The position numbers were made by a program, and so were the translations under genes. 64,000 bases of DNA from the NCBI GenBank assembly GCA_963971575.1, contig OZ020617.1, positions 39,652,606 to 39,716,605 of the forward strand, written 5' to 3'. Source of the stretch: Liopterus haemorrhoidalis (Eukaryota; Arthropoda; Insecta; Coleoptera; Dytiscidae). Numbering within the stretch: position 1 is the stretch's first letter; each line of letters starts with the position of its first letter. Below are positions 1 to 10,509 of this stretch, in pieces. The notes below the pieces were generated by a model that was given only the letters and a program-made list of their open reading frames with translations, made no database searches and was not told where the DNA came from.

Positions 1-94
1 ATTACAAGTGTGTAGATATTATTACTAGAACTTGTTTTAACAGTCTGATGTGTCATAACCTTAAAAATAAAATAAATAAACGAAAATTTAAGGA

Positions 95-315
95 TGCCAA
101 TAACTATACCTCATATTTGTTCAAAAAACAGTTATTGGCAGTACTGCCAATGACTATATCTTCTGAAAAAAACATGATTTTTAATTAAAAAACATATTTT
201 TCTTATATCCAATATAAGCTAGTTTAAATTTTTGTAGTTACTGTCTGAAAATTAGAATTATTTAGTTATTGGCAACCTGCCAATAAATGTAACATTTGCA
301 CTGCCAATAACTAAA
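95..315. repeat. Left subterminal repeats of the jerky-like transposon
   Basis: The motif TGCCAATAACTAT or a close variant occurs at 95-107, 145-157, 278-290 and 302-315, and in inverse orientation at 129-140 and 264-274. The same motif recurs to the right of the transposase gene. Flanking clusters on both sides of a transposase gene are what subterminal transposase-binding sites look like. That role is inferred. I could not identify the outermost terminal inverted repeat, and the left end may lie near or before the window start. Confidence 0.7.
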
Positions 316-446
316 CCCGCATTTAAATAAATAATTTTATATTTTGGCTAATTGTAAGAGAATATTAAATTAAAAATATAGGCAATTACTTTAATATTTT
401 ACTATATATTTAGTATTTTTACTATAATTTTTCCTGTAGATTTAAA

Positions 447-2849
447 ATGCCGAATGTTAAGGAAGGCTCTAAATATAAAAAAGAATATAGTGAAAAAGAC
501 ATAACATTGGCATTAAATGCTATTCAAAAAGATGGCATGTCAAAAAATATGGCCTCAAAAAAATTTGGGGTTCCCAGGGCTACGCTCCAATTTCGCTTAA
601 GTGAACAATTCGTAAAAATTGGTCATGGTCCGAATTCTATTTTGACGAAAGAGGAGGAAAATATCTTGGTAAAATGGATAATTGAGTGTACAAAAAAGGG
701 CTTCCCTCGCAGAAAAGATGACATATACTTGTCTGTCAAACAATTTTTAGATGAAAATCCACGTCAAACTCCTTTTGCAAATAATATACCAGGAAGAGGC
801 TGGTATAGAGCCTTCCTTAAAAGACATCCAAACCTTGCAGAAAGAACAGTAGAAGGAGTTACACAAGCGAGCGCCAATGTTTCGGAACACGACATAAAAA
901 ATTGGTTTCAAAATATACATACATATCTAGCAAATGAAGGATATGCAGATATATTAAAGGATCCTTCCAGAATTTTTAACGGGGATGAGACGAACTTTCA
1001 AATGTGCCCAAAGAACCAAAAAGTTCTCGCTCCAAGAGGATGCAGGAACGTATACGAGGTGGACTCGGGACAAGCAAAATTAGCTATAACGGTCATGTTT
1101 ACTTTTTGTGCAACGGGGGTCGTTACTCCCCCCATGATAATATACCCAAACGTCCGTTTAAGAGCTGAGATAACCAATTCAGTACCTTCTTCGTGGGGCA
1201 TAGGGTTAAGCGATACAGGCTGGATGAAGTCTGAATTGTTTTATGAGTATATTTCGCAAGTTTTGTATCCGTATCTACAAAAAAATAAAGTAACAATGCC
1301 AGTCATATTATTTGTAGATGGCCATAAAACACATTTGGACAAAAACGTATCAGCTCTTTGTTCACAGATAGGCATAGTACTAATAGCTTTATATCCAAAT
1401 GCCACTCGTATTTTGCAGCCTGCAGATGTTGCTGCATTTCGACCCATAAAGGCAGGTTGGAAAAAAGGGATCTCAGAATGGAGACGAAATAATCCTACAC
1501 TAGACATAAATAAAGAAAATTTTGCCCCTATACTAAAACAAGTAGTTGAGAAATTTAGTGAAAAAACAAGCATTATCCAGCATGGATTTCAAGCTTGCGG
1601 ATTGTATCCATGGGATAGTAGCGCCATTGACTACACTAAATGTCTTGGTAAAAATACGTCAGCATTAAAAGAAAATGAATTGCTAAATTTGACCATAACT
1701 TATCAAAAATTTAAGGAAATTGTAGGCGAAGAAAAAATACAAAAATTTGAAGTGATGAAGAGGGTTACAGAAAACTGTGGAAAAGATTTCTTTATTTTGT
1801 ATAAATTGTGGCGAGAGTTTACGCATGGAGAAAACGACTATAACAACGAACAAGAACGAAACGAAATTGAATTATTTGCGAATGATATTTCTAAGACTGA
1901 TATTAGTGATTCTCCTAAGAGTAATATTTCTAATTTTCCTGAGACTGATAATATTTGTGCTATTTCAAACAAGGCGACGACTGAAATCTTCAACGCAAAT
2001 ATCGATGATTATGAATCTTTTATTAGCAATGTTCCAATTATTACAGAAGATCAGTTACTGAACCTTGATTTAAATTCTAATGTGCAATTTGAAACAGTGG
2101 AAGAAAACAAAATTATAGAGATTAGTAAAAGTGACCAAAATATCAATAATAGTAACGACACTTTGAACCAAAAGTCACTTCAAGAAGTTTTGTATTGGCC
2201 AGAGAAACCATCTAGAAAAGGGAAAAGAAAAATAGAGAGAAGACATTATGTCTTAACGTCCGACGAATTTCAAAAACAAATTAAAGAAAAAGAAGAAAAA
2301 GTGAGAGTAGAACAAGAAAATAAAGAAGAAAGAAAAAGAATTAGATTACTCAATAAATCAAAGAAAGAAAACGAAAATAAGAAAATAAATAAGAGAACTA
2401 ATAAAAAAATTAGTAAGAAGTTGAAAGACTTGGAACCAATAATTATAAATCCTAATATACCCACTAAAGAAATCGAACATCCTGAAATACCCATGGAAGA
2501 AATTCAAAATCCTGATACACCCAATGAAGACATTGAACGTCTGGAAATACCTGCTAAAGAAACTGAATGGTCTAAAATGCCCCATGAAGAAACTAAGATA
2601 AAACGAGAAAAAATAAATATTATTTCTATTGAAGATGTTACGTCAAAATACAGTGTACCTTCTGATGCGGTAACTACCGGAATGTGTTTTATATGTACTT
2701 ATAATATAAATAGCATTAATTTTGGTACAAAATGTCGTTACTGTACCAGAGCTTATCATACAAGATGTTTGAAGAGCAGACCATCAAATTCAACTGAAAC
2801 TAGTTTTTTTATTTGTAATAGTTGTGTAGAAAAATATAAAACGAAATAA
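447..2849 (+). CDS. Jerky/pogo-like DDE transposase with C-terminal PHD finger
   Basis: This intact 800-residue open frame has no internal stop. Residues about 15-55 look like a psq-type helix-turn-helix and about 65-135 like a CENP-B/Tc5-type second DNA-binding domain. The DDE_1 catalytic core is visible as D180 (in FNGDETNF), D291 (in FVDGHKTH) and D327 (in QPADVAAF). Residues about 560-740 are charged, low-complexity and lysine/glutamate-rich, with imperfect PNIPTKEIEHPEIPMEE-like repeats. The last 55 residues hold a C4HC3 pattern (CFIC, CRYC, HTRC, CNSC), which fits a PHD finger. Family members cut and paste DNA transposons, and some were domesticated (jerky, CENP-B, tigger-derived). The flanking motif clusters argue for a transposon rather than a host gene. 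The ATG at 447 is the first in frame and precedes the HTH directly. The open frame suggests recent activity. Confidence 0.88.
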   Translation: MPNVKEGSKYKKEYSEKDITLALNAIQKDGMSKNMASKKFGVPRATLQFRLSEQFVKIGHGPNSILTKEEENILVKWIIECTKKGFPRRKDDIYLSVKQFLDENPRQTPFANNIPGRGWYRAFLKRHPNLAERTVEGVTQASANVSEHDIKNWFQNIHTYLANEGYADILKDPSRIFNGDETNFQMCPKNQKVLAPRGCRNVYEVDSGQAKLAITVMFTFCATGVVTPPMIIYPNVRLRAEITNSVPSSWGIGLSDTGWMKSELFYEYISQVLYPYLQKNKVTMPVILFVDGHKTHLDKNVSALCSQIGIVLIALYPNATRILQPADVAAFRPIKAGWKKGISEWRRNNPTLDINKENFAPILKQVVEKFSEKTSIIQHGFQACGLYPWDSSAIDYTKCLGKNTSALKENELLNLTITYQKFKEIVGEEKIQKFEVMKRVTENCGKDFFILYKLWREFTHGENDYNNEQERNEIELFANDISKTDISDSPKSNISNFPETDNICAISNKATTEIFNANIDDYESFISNVPIITEDQLLNLDLNSNVQFETVEENKIIEISKSDQNINNSNDTLNQKSLQEVLYWPEKPSRKGKRKIERRHYVLTSDEFQKQIKEKEEKVRVEQENKEERKRIRLLNKSKKENENKKINKRTNKKISKKLKDLEPIIINPNIPTKEIEHPEIPMEEIQNPDTPNEDIERLEIPAKETEWSKMPHEETKIKREKINIISIEDVTSKYSVPSDAVTTGMCFICTYNINSINFGTKCRYCTRAYHTRCLKSRPSNSTETSFFICNSCVEKYKTK

Positions 2850-3124
2850 TTGTTTTATCATATAGGAAAAAGTAATACTCATAAGAACTTTTTTTTAATC
2901 ATTAAAATAATTTTTTGTTTTAATTATTCATAAAAACATATATTTTTCAAGAATATAATTATATGTAGTAGGTATACCTGCTCACACCTTTAATGTATAA
3001 TTTTTGTTTGTATAATAAAATTATTCATTATATGCTTATATTTTTGAATACCTATACCACTTATACCACTTAGTAATTTCTCTTAATAATGTAAAAAAAA
3101 CAATTTAAATCGAAAAAATGTAAG

Positions 3125-3374
3125 TGCCAATTACTGTGTTAGGAATATGCCAATAACTGTGTCTCGTATGCCAATAACTATGCCATTCTGCTTTATTTTA
3201 TTTAAATAAAATTTGCATAAATACTACAAAAATAAGATTTATTTCAGCATAGGTTTTTAAAAGTACAATGTATGAGAATGACAAATCAATCATTATATTA
3301 ACCATATATGGATTAGTATAATTTTCAAAGATTAAAATTAACAGGGATTTTCTTAAACTGCCAATTACTGTACC
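3125..3374. repeat. Right subterminal repeats of the jerky-like transposon
   Basis: TGCCAAT(A/T)ACTRT copies lie at 3125-3137, 3148-3160, 3169-3181 and 3359-3374. The last (TGCCAATTACTGTACCTC) matches the first left copy (TGCCAATAACTATACCTC) over its extended length. The spacer 2850-3124 is AT-rich and seems to hold only the 3' flank of the transposase gene. Confidence 0.7.
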
Positions 3375-3516
3375 TCTTACCCTACATATAAATCAAATAA
3401 CACATCGTTAATAGTGAGAAACATGTTACTAAAATTGAAAAAAAAAAAAAAGTTGAGCCACATCAGTAATTTCTTATTAATTTAAGAAGACTTAGATACG
3501 AAGCAAATGCAGAAAA

Positions 3517-3674
3517 CGCCACCATGGCGTAGTGGTTAGTGTAGCGATGCACTGGCTTCTAGACCATGAGGGCTCGGGTTCAAATCCCGGTTATGGCATG
3601 GATTTTTCAAAAAAATGCTTCTACTGGATAATGGCCTTAGTAGCTAAGTCCAAAAAATAAAAAAATAAAATTTT
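3517..3674 (+). mobile_element. tRNA-derived SINE with exact TSDs
   Basis: The head carries a Pol III A box (TGGCGTAGTGG, about 3526) and a perfect B box (GGTTCAAATCC, about 3577). The tail is A-rich. A 12-bp direct repeat, AAATGCAGAAAA, flanks it exactly at 3505-3516 and 3675-3686, so it is a target-primed insertion. The cloverleaf itself is degenerate in the anticodon arm, so this is not a functional tRNA gene. The tail segment TAATGGCCTTAGTAGCTAAG resembles CAATAGCCCTAGTAGCTGAG at the 3' end of the LINE at 10.5-11.9 kb, which suggests that LINE family mobilises it. Confidence 0.85.
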
Positions 3675-3780
3675 AAATGCAGAAAAGGTTACTGGGATTT
3701 TCTTATTTAAATTTTAGTGTAATGAAATTTACACAAATTATTTAAACTTAGTTTAAAAAAATTATCTGAAAGCTCTTAAT

Positions 3781-3946
3781 ACACCAATAATGAATAAAAA
3801 TGATTATCAAAAATCTGTTCATTTTGATGTGATTAGAGTAGAAATATTGTCCTAGACATCCAGCGTTCTGTTAAACTTATTAAATACCTACAAAACCCTG
3901 AATTGTGTGAACATTCACACTTCACAACAATTTTTTGAAAGGGATA
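3781..3946 (+). repeat. 3' end relic of Helentron-like element
   Basis: This contains the 3' sub-terminal motif ATACCTACAAAACCC (3884-3898), then the palindromic hairpin GTGTGAACATTCACAC (3905-3920) and CTTCACAACAATTTTTT. The same order closes the full copies at 8428-8480 and 38460-38512. Its upstream part also matches those copies (TCATTTTG...GTGATTA...TTGTCCTA). The 5' half with the GTCT microsatellite is missing. Confidence 0.7.
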
Positions 3947-4660
3947 TCTAACTGAACAAGTGTCATACAGAATTTTATTCTTGAATTATCAGAAAACAAA
4001 AGCTCTCTTCTTTTTTAAAAACTATTGAACACAATCGTCCATTGGTGTGAATAAGGTTCACCCTATTTCAGAGCTTTCAAATATCTCTTGAAATATTAAA
4101 TAAATAAATTCCATTGTCTGAAGTCATGCGGAACGTTGGGAACAGCCGAGATATGCAGATCTGTAAAGAGGCATGTATAAATAAAGATGACAAATCCCTC
4201 TGTTTGCATCCTTCTCGACATGTCATATCTGCGCATCTCATCAATATGGTATAAATATTTGTACCCGGCCAATGTGGGATGGAATTGCAACACAACTTAT
4301 GAGTTTTTCCTTACAATTTCTGACATTTCATCGATTTTCCTTCTTCGGTTATTCATTCTTATTGTTTTCTTTTCTTTAAAATAATATGATTTGTAAATTG
4401 AATGAAGGAAGAATGAAGAAAAGAAAATGTTTAAACATAATAAAAAATAATTTTTGTTGAATATATTGTCATTCAAGAAAATACTATGGTATTTTTTACA
4501 TAGTATTGATTGATGTAGCTGTTTTCTCTCAATGGAACATGTTGAGAAATTTAAATAAAAATAAAAACAATTGGTTAACAATTCCACATAAAATACTACA
4601 ACAGTATTTTATTTAACAAGCATATAATCGAGTCAATTCTCTAAGTATGATGTTAAAATC

Positions 4661-4746
4661 TTAACGTCAGGAACTGACGTTAATTTTTTGACGTAAATGC
4701 TATTCGCTAAGTATATTTGTGTTAAAATTATAACGCGGCAGCGTTA
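4661..4746. repeat. Paired hairpins in a tandem half-repeat
   Basis: A 10-bp perfect stem, TTAACGTCAG/CTGACGTTAA, with a GAA loop lies at 4661-4683. A 6-bp stem, TAACGC/GCGTTA, lies at 4731-4746. Both follow a similar lead-in (CTAAGTAT...GTTAAAAT), so the segment looks like two diverged tandem units. Function unknown, possibly a transposon subterminal region. The surrounding 3950-5170 is otherwise AT-rich with nothing I recognise. Confidence 0.45.
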
Positions 4747-5171
4747 AAATAGCCAGTTAATAACGTTCTACAATAAGTGCCTGCTATATTTATATTTTCG
4801 TATGGTACATTTGAATTACTTAGATATTAACACAATTTTAGCTGACTTACATCTAAGACTTGTTTCTTACTAATTTGGTGTTGCTGAACTCAAATATCAC
4901 ATCAGTTTTTGCGTATCACATCAGATTTTTGCTCTACAACAAATACATATTTTCGGCCAAATAATGCTTCTATCGTTTAATTTTAGACGTCGATACTGTA
5001 ATTGGTACAAATTTGGCGAACAATAAGGACTAAATAATTAGATTTTTTTTTAAATTTTATTTATAGTGAAAGAAAGAAAATGAGAACAGTTTTAATTACA
5101 TTTTAATGCATTGGAGTGTTAAAATAAAAATACAAAATAATTTAAGGATTAAATGGTCGTTTGTAAGATCT

Positions 5172-6740
5172 TCAGGAGTGCACCATTCCCGATAAGTCTC
5201 TTTTAATACTCCAACAGTAGTCAGCCATCATGTTATCCCACCTGTCTTGATAACGTCTCTCCATCTCTTTTAAATCCTGATGGAAACGTTCACCCTGTTC
5301 ATCACTAACATCTCCAAGATTGACAGGAAATTTGTCAAGATGACTGTTTAAAAAATGAAGTTCCACGCTCATGTTGCACCAGATGATGATAATTTTCAAT
5401 CAAATTTTTCTCGACCTACACATAGTTTTCGGCTTTTTTATTCCCAAGAAAATTTTTGATGAGCGCCACGAAAGACTGCCATGCATTCTTCTCCATATCA
5501 TCCATATGTACAGTGAAATGTGGATCATTCACTAATTTTCTAATTTGTGGTACGTCAAAAATGCCAGCTTTTAGCTTCTCGTTACTGAGACTTTGAAATG
5601 TTTCAGATATATATTTGAAACAGTCACCATCTTTGTTCAACGCTTTTACAGACTGCTTCATTAGACCCAGTTTAATATGAAGAGGGGGGAAAATGATTTT
5701 TGTTCGCTCCACCAAAGGTCCAATGCTTATCTCTCGCTCTGCTGTCCCACAAACACAAAAAACATGGATATTTTGTGAATCCACCTTGTTGGCCAAGTAA
5801 AAAGTTTACCATTTTAAGATCTACAAAAATGATCCACTTATGTTCGTTATATTTAATTAGTTCCATCACATTTTTAATTGTTTCGTAAGCTTCCTTTAGA
5901 AGCACAGAATGGCCAATTAGAATTGAACCAAATGCATTTCCGTTGTGAAGTAGAACGCACTTTAAATTTCTCAGAGCTGTCCAAAAATAATCGCCATTCA
6001 CTTGGGTCATATTGCGCCACATCCATAGAATTTAGTAAACCGGGCACATCATGGCAATATACTAAATCATTGTCCACTTTAAAATATTGCAACAGTTCTT
6101 TCTCTCTTGTACGAAAGAACGTAACTTTTGTGCCTTCTTCGAGTAAATGCTTTTCGTTCAGTCTTGAAGATAGTAATTCTGATGCAATTTTTGGAAGATT
6201 TAAATCTCTTACTAGATCGCTTAATTCGGCCTGGTTAAATCTCTGAGGTGTAGAAGAAGTAGAAGGACTGCATTCAAAATCCATGTCGTCATCATGCTCA
6301 TTCATGTCACTAGACAGATCTTCCTCAAGTAAAGACTCACTAAAAACTGGCACAGGTATATCATCAGAATGGGGCGTTGGACGCCTAGCTGAATCTAGGT
6401 TTAAGTAGGTGATTTTCTGCCTGTTTTTTTTTGTTGTAGCCTGTAGTTTTTGTAATGCAGAAATAACAGTCATCTGTGCGATTTTTAGGCTCTCTCTAAA
6501 CCATGGAAATGCTGAATGCCATTTTCTTACGTTTTCCTTTCTTCCACTGTCGTAAATTTGCAACACAAGGTTTGCAAACTTTATGTGGAGCCCAAAACTT
6601 GTCCTGGTCTGACTTGAAAATACACTAAATACATCTTCTTCACAAAATCACTAATGTTCATCCTCTGATTTGGAACAGTAAAGCTTCCACATATATAACA
6701 AAATGTATCCGCTGTATTCAAATACTTTCTAGTAGCCATT
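5172..6740 (-). pseudogene. Broken copy 1 of uncharacterised arthropod repeat-associated protein family
   Basis: Read on the minus strand from ATG near 6740. The N-terminus has a Cys-rich module (FCYICGSF..., HKVCKPCVANLRQW, DDCYFC) followed by IPMVWREPKNH-like sequence after frame corrections. A middle acidic linker follows (about 6250-6400). Later parts read MDVAQYDPSEWRLF, then a long conserved block (FPPLHIKLGLMK, NFLGNKKAENY, LNSHLDKFP, EQGERFHQDLKEMERRYQ, ADYCWSIKRDL), ending near 5172. At least three frame changes break it (about 6640, 5880-5900 and 5400). From memory, very similar multi-copy proteins are annotated only as uncharacterised in aphids, beetles and other invertebrates, with no assigned function. 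They behave like a repeat family. The many conserved Cys/His suggest zinc binding. The homologue at 16.16-17.96 kb shares its C-terminal half. Confidence 0.7.
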
Positions 6741-6855
6741 GTTTATTTAAATTGTGCACGATTGCTTGTATAAAATTCAAAACACTAATTTATACCAAAC
6801 AAGTCTAAGACGTTTGATTTGAATGAAACAACTGACCATTTAAAGATGTAGGCTG

Positions 6856-7120
6856 CTAAGTACCTTACCCCTGATACTGTTTCCCCTTCGCGCCATTGCA
6901 AAAAGGTTGCTGTCAGCTACCTGCAAGTTGGAGGCTGCAACTAAGCCTTTTCTAGGAAACTTATTGTACAACAAGTACGAACCTGAACATTTAATGGATG
7001 CAGCGGTCATACTAAGTACCTTACCCTTGCAACCCCCTCCGTTGTAAAAAGGTCAAAAACAAGTACCTGCATGTAAGGCGTTCCTACGAAATATATTGGA
7101 CAACAAGAACGAAGTTGAAA
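6856..7120. repeat. Diverged tandem duplication, period about 156 bp
   Basis: CTAAGTACCTTACCC starts at 6856 and again at 7012. Each is followed by a TTGYAAAAAGGT segment, a TACCTGCA segment and ACAACAAG(T)ACGAA. Two diverged head-to-tail units with no coding content. The following stretch 7120-7536 holds nothing I recognise. Confidence 0.5.
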
Positions 7121-7536
7121 TGAAAGTAAACGTATATCAGAACGTGAAAAGGTGAAAAAAGGTCAAAATACGATAGAACAAAAATTTGACGTGATAGGCA
7201 GAAACTGTTAACATTTTTGAAATCAGCACCCAAAAATTAGTTAAAAACAAGTTTCAGATTTAAGTCAGCAAAAAAAAAGTTTAAATTTGTTGACCAGTGT
7301 AATCTAATTGATACATTAAATATTTATGTCTAAATTTATAAGCCATTGAATTGCTTCATTGGTTAGTTGTACAATGGATTGGAGACTACCCATTTATGGA
7401 GCATGTAATTGCATCTGCCGTGGCCGGTAACTAGTCTTTTTAATCTCACCCAAGCCGTGCGGGGTAGCGAGTAACCATTTGGCTGAACATTGGGATCTGA
7501 GATTAAAATTTTGTTGGGTTGACAGAAATTGTCCCA

Positions 7537-8480
7537 TTTTTAGGGTTTTGTAGGTATGACCAAAAAACCTTTATACCGTCATTTTGTCGTCTGTCTGTCT
7601 GTCTGTCTGTCTGTCTGTTCGGTTAAAATTGTAGCCAAACGGCTAAACCTAGAGAGTTGAAATTTGGCATGCTTATACAACTCTTTGACCCGCACATAGG
7701 AAAAATACTAAAACATCTAAAAAACATACCCCCCTAAAAATATAAACAAATATGTGCTCATCGAAAACAAAAATATTTTTTTTTAATTCTGAGTACGGTA
7801 TCAAATGAAAGCTCTTAGTACGTGGATTAACGATCAAATTTTTATTTTTGCAAAATAAATTATTTTTATGCGATTTTTGCCAAAATTGTGCAAAAAAATT
7901 TTTGTCCTACAGCCTGTAGCCCAGATGGTTTAAACTAAAAATCTAAAAAAATTCCAAGTAATGTATATTGGTGTGAACCGAAATAGTACAACAGGAATTT
8001 TTGATCAGATTATGTTTTCGGAAAATAACGCATTTTTTGTGGTTTTTGGTTCACAAAGTACAAAAGTTATACCAATGTAAGACACTCATATGCAAAGCGT
8101 CCGATGGCGCAACGAGTTAGAGCGCTGGTGTCGGAAGCTAAAATTCTCTGGAAAACGAAGGGTTTCGAGTTCGAATACGGACGGAGTGAGTTTTATTTTT
8201 TCTGTTTTTTTTTTTTGCATTTTTGGTTATGTTGAAATTATTTTGTCAAAATTCTAGTTATATTTTGACAAATGTTGTATTTAATTTTTAAGAGCGTAAA
8301 TTTAATAACCAGTCTTATTATATGATTAACAGACGATAAATTATTTTAAAAATATCGTTCATTTTGCCGTGATTACTATAAAGTAAAATTTGTCCTACAC
8401 ACTCAGCATACCGCCTTCACTTATTATATACCTGCGAAACCCTGAAATGTGTGAATATTCACACTTCACATCAATTTTTT
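7537..8480 (+). mobile_element. Helentron/DINE-1-like non-autonomous element, copy A
   Basis: The parts in order are: a T-rich start; 5' sub-terminal motif GGGTTTTGTAGGTAT (7543-7557); a (GTCT)n microsatellite (about 7587-7618); a long AT-rich body; a tRNA-like cassette (8098-8185); poly-T; the 3' sub-terminal motif ATACCTGCGAAACCC (8428-8442), which is nearly the reverse complement of the 5' one; and the perfect palindrome GTGTGAATATTCACAC (8449-8464). Inverted sub-terminal motifs, a GTCT-type microsatellite and a 3' hairpin are the known layout of Helentron-associated elements (DINE-1 type). Classification is by structure only. It is homologous to 37432-38512 almost end to end. Confidence 0.65.
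8098..8185 (+). other. tRNA-like cassette inside Helentron-like copy A
   Basis: An A-box-like TGGCGCAACGAG with D-arm-like GCGC/GCGC pairing, and a B-box-like GAGTTCGAATAC. The outer arms GTCCG (8099-8103) and CGGAC can pair as an acceptor stem. A run of T follows, as a Pol III terminator would need. The region between the boxes is longer than in a standard tRNA. It could be a tRNA pseudogene, an intron-bearing or long-variable-arm tRNA derivative, or a SINE head. Confidence 0.55.
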
Positions 8481-8489
8481 AGATCATTC

Positions 8490-8775
8490 ATCTTTAGCCA
8501 TATAAGCAGTTATAAAGATGGGATCATTCCAAATAGTTTTTCGGAATTTAAGCCTGTGATTTGGAGGATTTAGTAGGTCTTCGTGTATTGGTAGTCTGTG
8601 GTTGCTTCCAAATTTTTGCCAGGCTGTGACGGCAGCTTTGTTTTTCCGAACAGGAGGAGGGCATGTACCCGACAGTACAGGTAACCATTCTGAGGGTGTG
8701 GAACGTGTAGCACCAGTGATCGTTCGCATTGCTGTATTCAGCTGGACGTCAATTTTGCGCCTACTAAAACGGTGG
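8490..8775 (-). pseudogene. LINE pol fragment (3' RT-linker region)
   Basis: The minus strand reads AMRTITGATRSTPSEWLPVLSG, then PPPVRKNKAAVTAW and LPIHEDLLNPPNHRLK. This is the segment between the reverse transcriptase and the tail seen in R1/Jockey-type LINE proteins. No start and no domain boundaries; only about 80 codons survive. It directly abuts the 3' end of the Helentron-like element at 8480. Confidence 0.6.
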
Positions 8776-8779
8776 CTTT

Positions 8780-9267
8780 AAAAGTTAACGCTGGTGTTTA
8801 GTTTGCAAAAATGGCTGATCTTATTTAAGTAAATATCATGTTATCAAAAAAAAAAAAATTAAAAAACATAAGATGGTAGGAATATTAATTATTATCAGAC
8901 GTGAATTCTTTACAGTAGAGCTAAGAATGGCGCATCGTAATTTTTTTGATACAAGTAACCCCTTTGAGTTTTGTGATACAAGTAACCCAGATGCAAGTTC
9001 AAGTAATTGTATAGAAAGGAAGTAAATGGAGTATTGAAGAGCAGTTTTGGTTTTTGTTGAGACACAGAACTTAAAATTATAATCATCTGAAAACTACAAA
9101 AATCACTTATGCTTCTACCGTGTTTCATAATATCGCAGTACATTTTAATGGTGTATTATTTGAAGAATCAATTGATGAGAATGATAATGAAGATCACAAC
9201 AATGTTATTCCAGGGTAGAAATAGCGTAATGAATCAATTAATTTTTTAATAATTAATATCACCGAAC
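8780..9267. other. No recognisable feature
   Basis: AT-rich sequence with short homopolymers. It includes a tandem GATACAAGTAACCC pair (about 8950-8990). I see no gene. Confidence 0.4.
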
Positions 9268-9504
9268 CAGTGACGCACCCAGGAATTTTTATGAGGTGGG
9301 CGGAAGACAAGAAAAAGTTCTTCGCTTTTGAAATACAAGTGAGGACAAAAAAAAAAACGGTCCTCACTAGTAAAATACAAGTGGTGCCAAAAAAAAAGGT
9401 CCTTATCTCTTTTTAAATCCATATATTTAACTAAGAAATAGTGATAAAAAAATTTGGTATTTCCCTCCTTCTGGGGGGGGGGCACCCCCCTAGGTGCGCC
9501 AGTG
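9268..9504. mobile_element. Small hAT-like MITE
   Basis: It begins CAGTGACGCACCCAGG and ends in CCTAGGTGCGCCAGTG, an inverted pair allowing for mismatches. It is flanked by CACCGAAC (9260-9267) and CAACGAAC (9505-9512), an 8-bp duplication with one mismatch, as hAT insertion makes. Inside are two related AATACAAGTG(A/G)GG...poly-A units and a G9/C6 run. The outer shell at 11975-12765 has similar ends. Confidence 0.6.
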
Positions 9505-9512
9505 CAACGAAC

Positions 9513-10505
9513 ACCTTTTTAAAAATAAAATGAACACAATTCACATTTTAGTGAGAAATGAGATAAACTGTTATAATACAATGTAGTATATAAATTGACC
9601 AAATAAAAGTTGAATAAAGTTATATTTTTATTTAATACACTGTGGAAACCAGATAACTGGTTTCCAGTTATTATAAATGTATATTCTAATTATTATAATG
9701 TATATTCCAGTGTTATAAAACAGGACCAAACATTTCTGTTCCATTTTTAAAATAAATTTCGACACAGAATATTTAAAGCTACACCGAAATATTGGGTTAA
9801 GATTCTTTTCGCATTTGATACTTGTCAAAAATGTTAAAATTCAACGTAGCAGCGCATGCACGTGCAGTAAATCTCTACAAGGTGAGTTAGCACCTCGCGT
9901 TAGCAAATATTGTACAATTTTGACAAAGCAACATATAATATCCATTAATTTCGTATTCGTATAATTTTTAGTACAAATATAAATGTACCATTAAAATATT
10001 TATTACGTAGTAAAAAGTCAAGTCCTAGATAGGAGGAGGGTTCTAAAAGATAGGCAAAGAAGCCCTTGGTTTAATATCCACGGACCGTTTAGCAAAGTTC
10101 AGTTGCATGACGCGAATATTTCAGTACTTCACTGACTCTTTGCTTTTCGGAGAGCAGGCGCCGAGCTTGTCATTCTCCTTCCACTCAGCTAGTCTGACCG
10201 CCACACTGAATAAATTCAGAATTTGTTGAAGATACTTTATAGGTAATGCAATTTTCAAAATTAAATTTTAAAATGAAAAATATTTTATTATTTGCAATAC
10301 CCAACTGCTATCTTTGCGTATATCCTTCTCTTTTCAGTATAATTTTTGTCACTGGGATTACTTTCCGTCGCCGAATAGTCGGCGTCGAGTTGACTATCGC
10401 CGAATTAACCATCGCCAAGTGGTCGAAATCTTGTATATTATCCCTACCCAACGGTTTGATCGCGCCATTCCTATTTCGAACAAAAATCCACATGTTTTTT
10501 TATTC
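9513..10505. other. No recognisable feature
   Basis: AT-rich, with a moderately GC-richer patch at 10140-10210 and 10360-10470 (GTCGCCGAATAGTCGGCGTCGA contains a short inverted repeat CGCCGA/TCGGCG). I see no gene I can name. Confidence 0.35.
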
Positions 10506-10509
10506 TATT

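Noticed and set aside
998..2585. Minus-strand open frames under the jerky-like gene
   Set aside because: They are antisense shadows of the intact transposase.
3517..3600. Functional tRNA gene
   Set aside because: The A and B boxes are good, but the anticodon arm does not fold, an A-rich tail follows, and TSDs flank it. It is a SINE.
3517..3946. SINE as a third tRNA cassette of the Helentron-like family
   Set aside because: It stands at a similar distance from a 3' relic, but exact TSDs show it inserted by itself.
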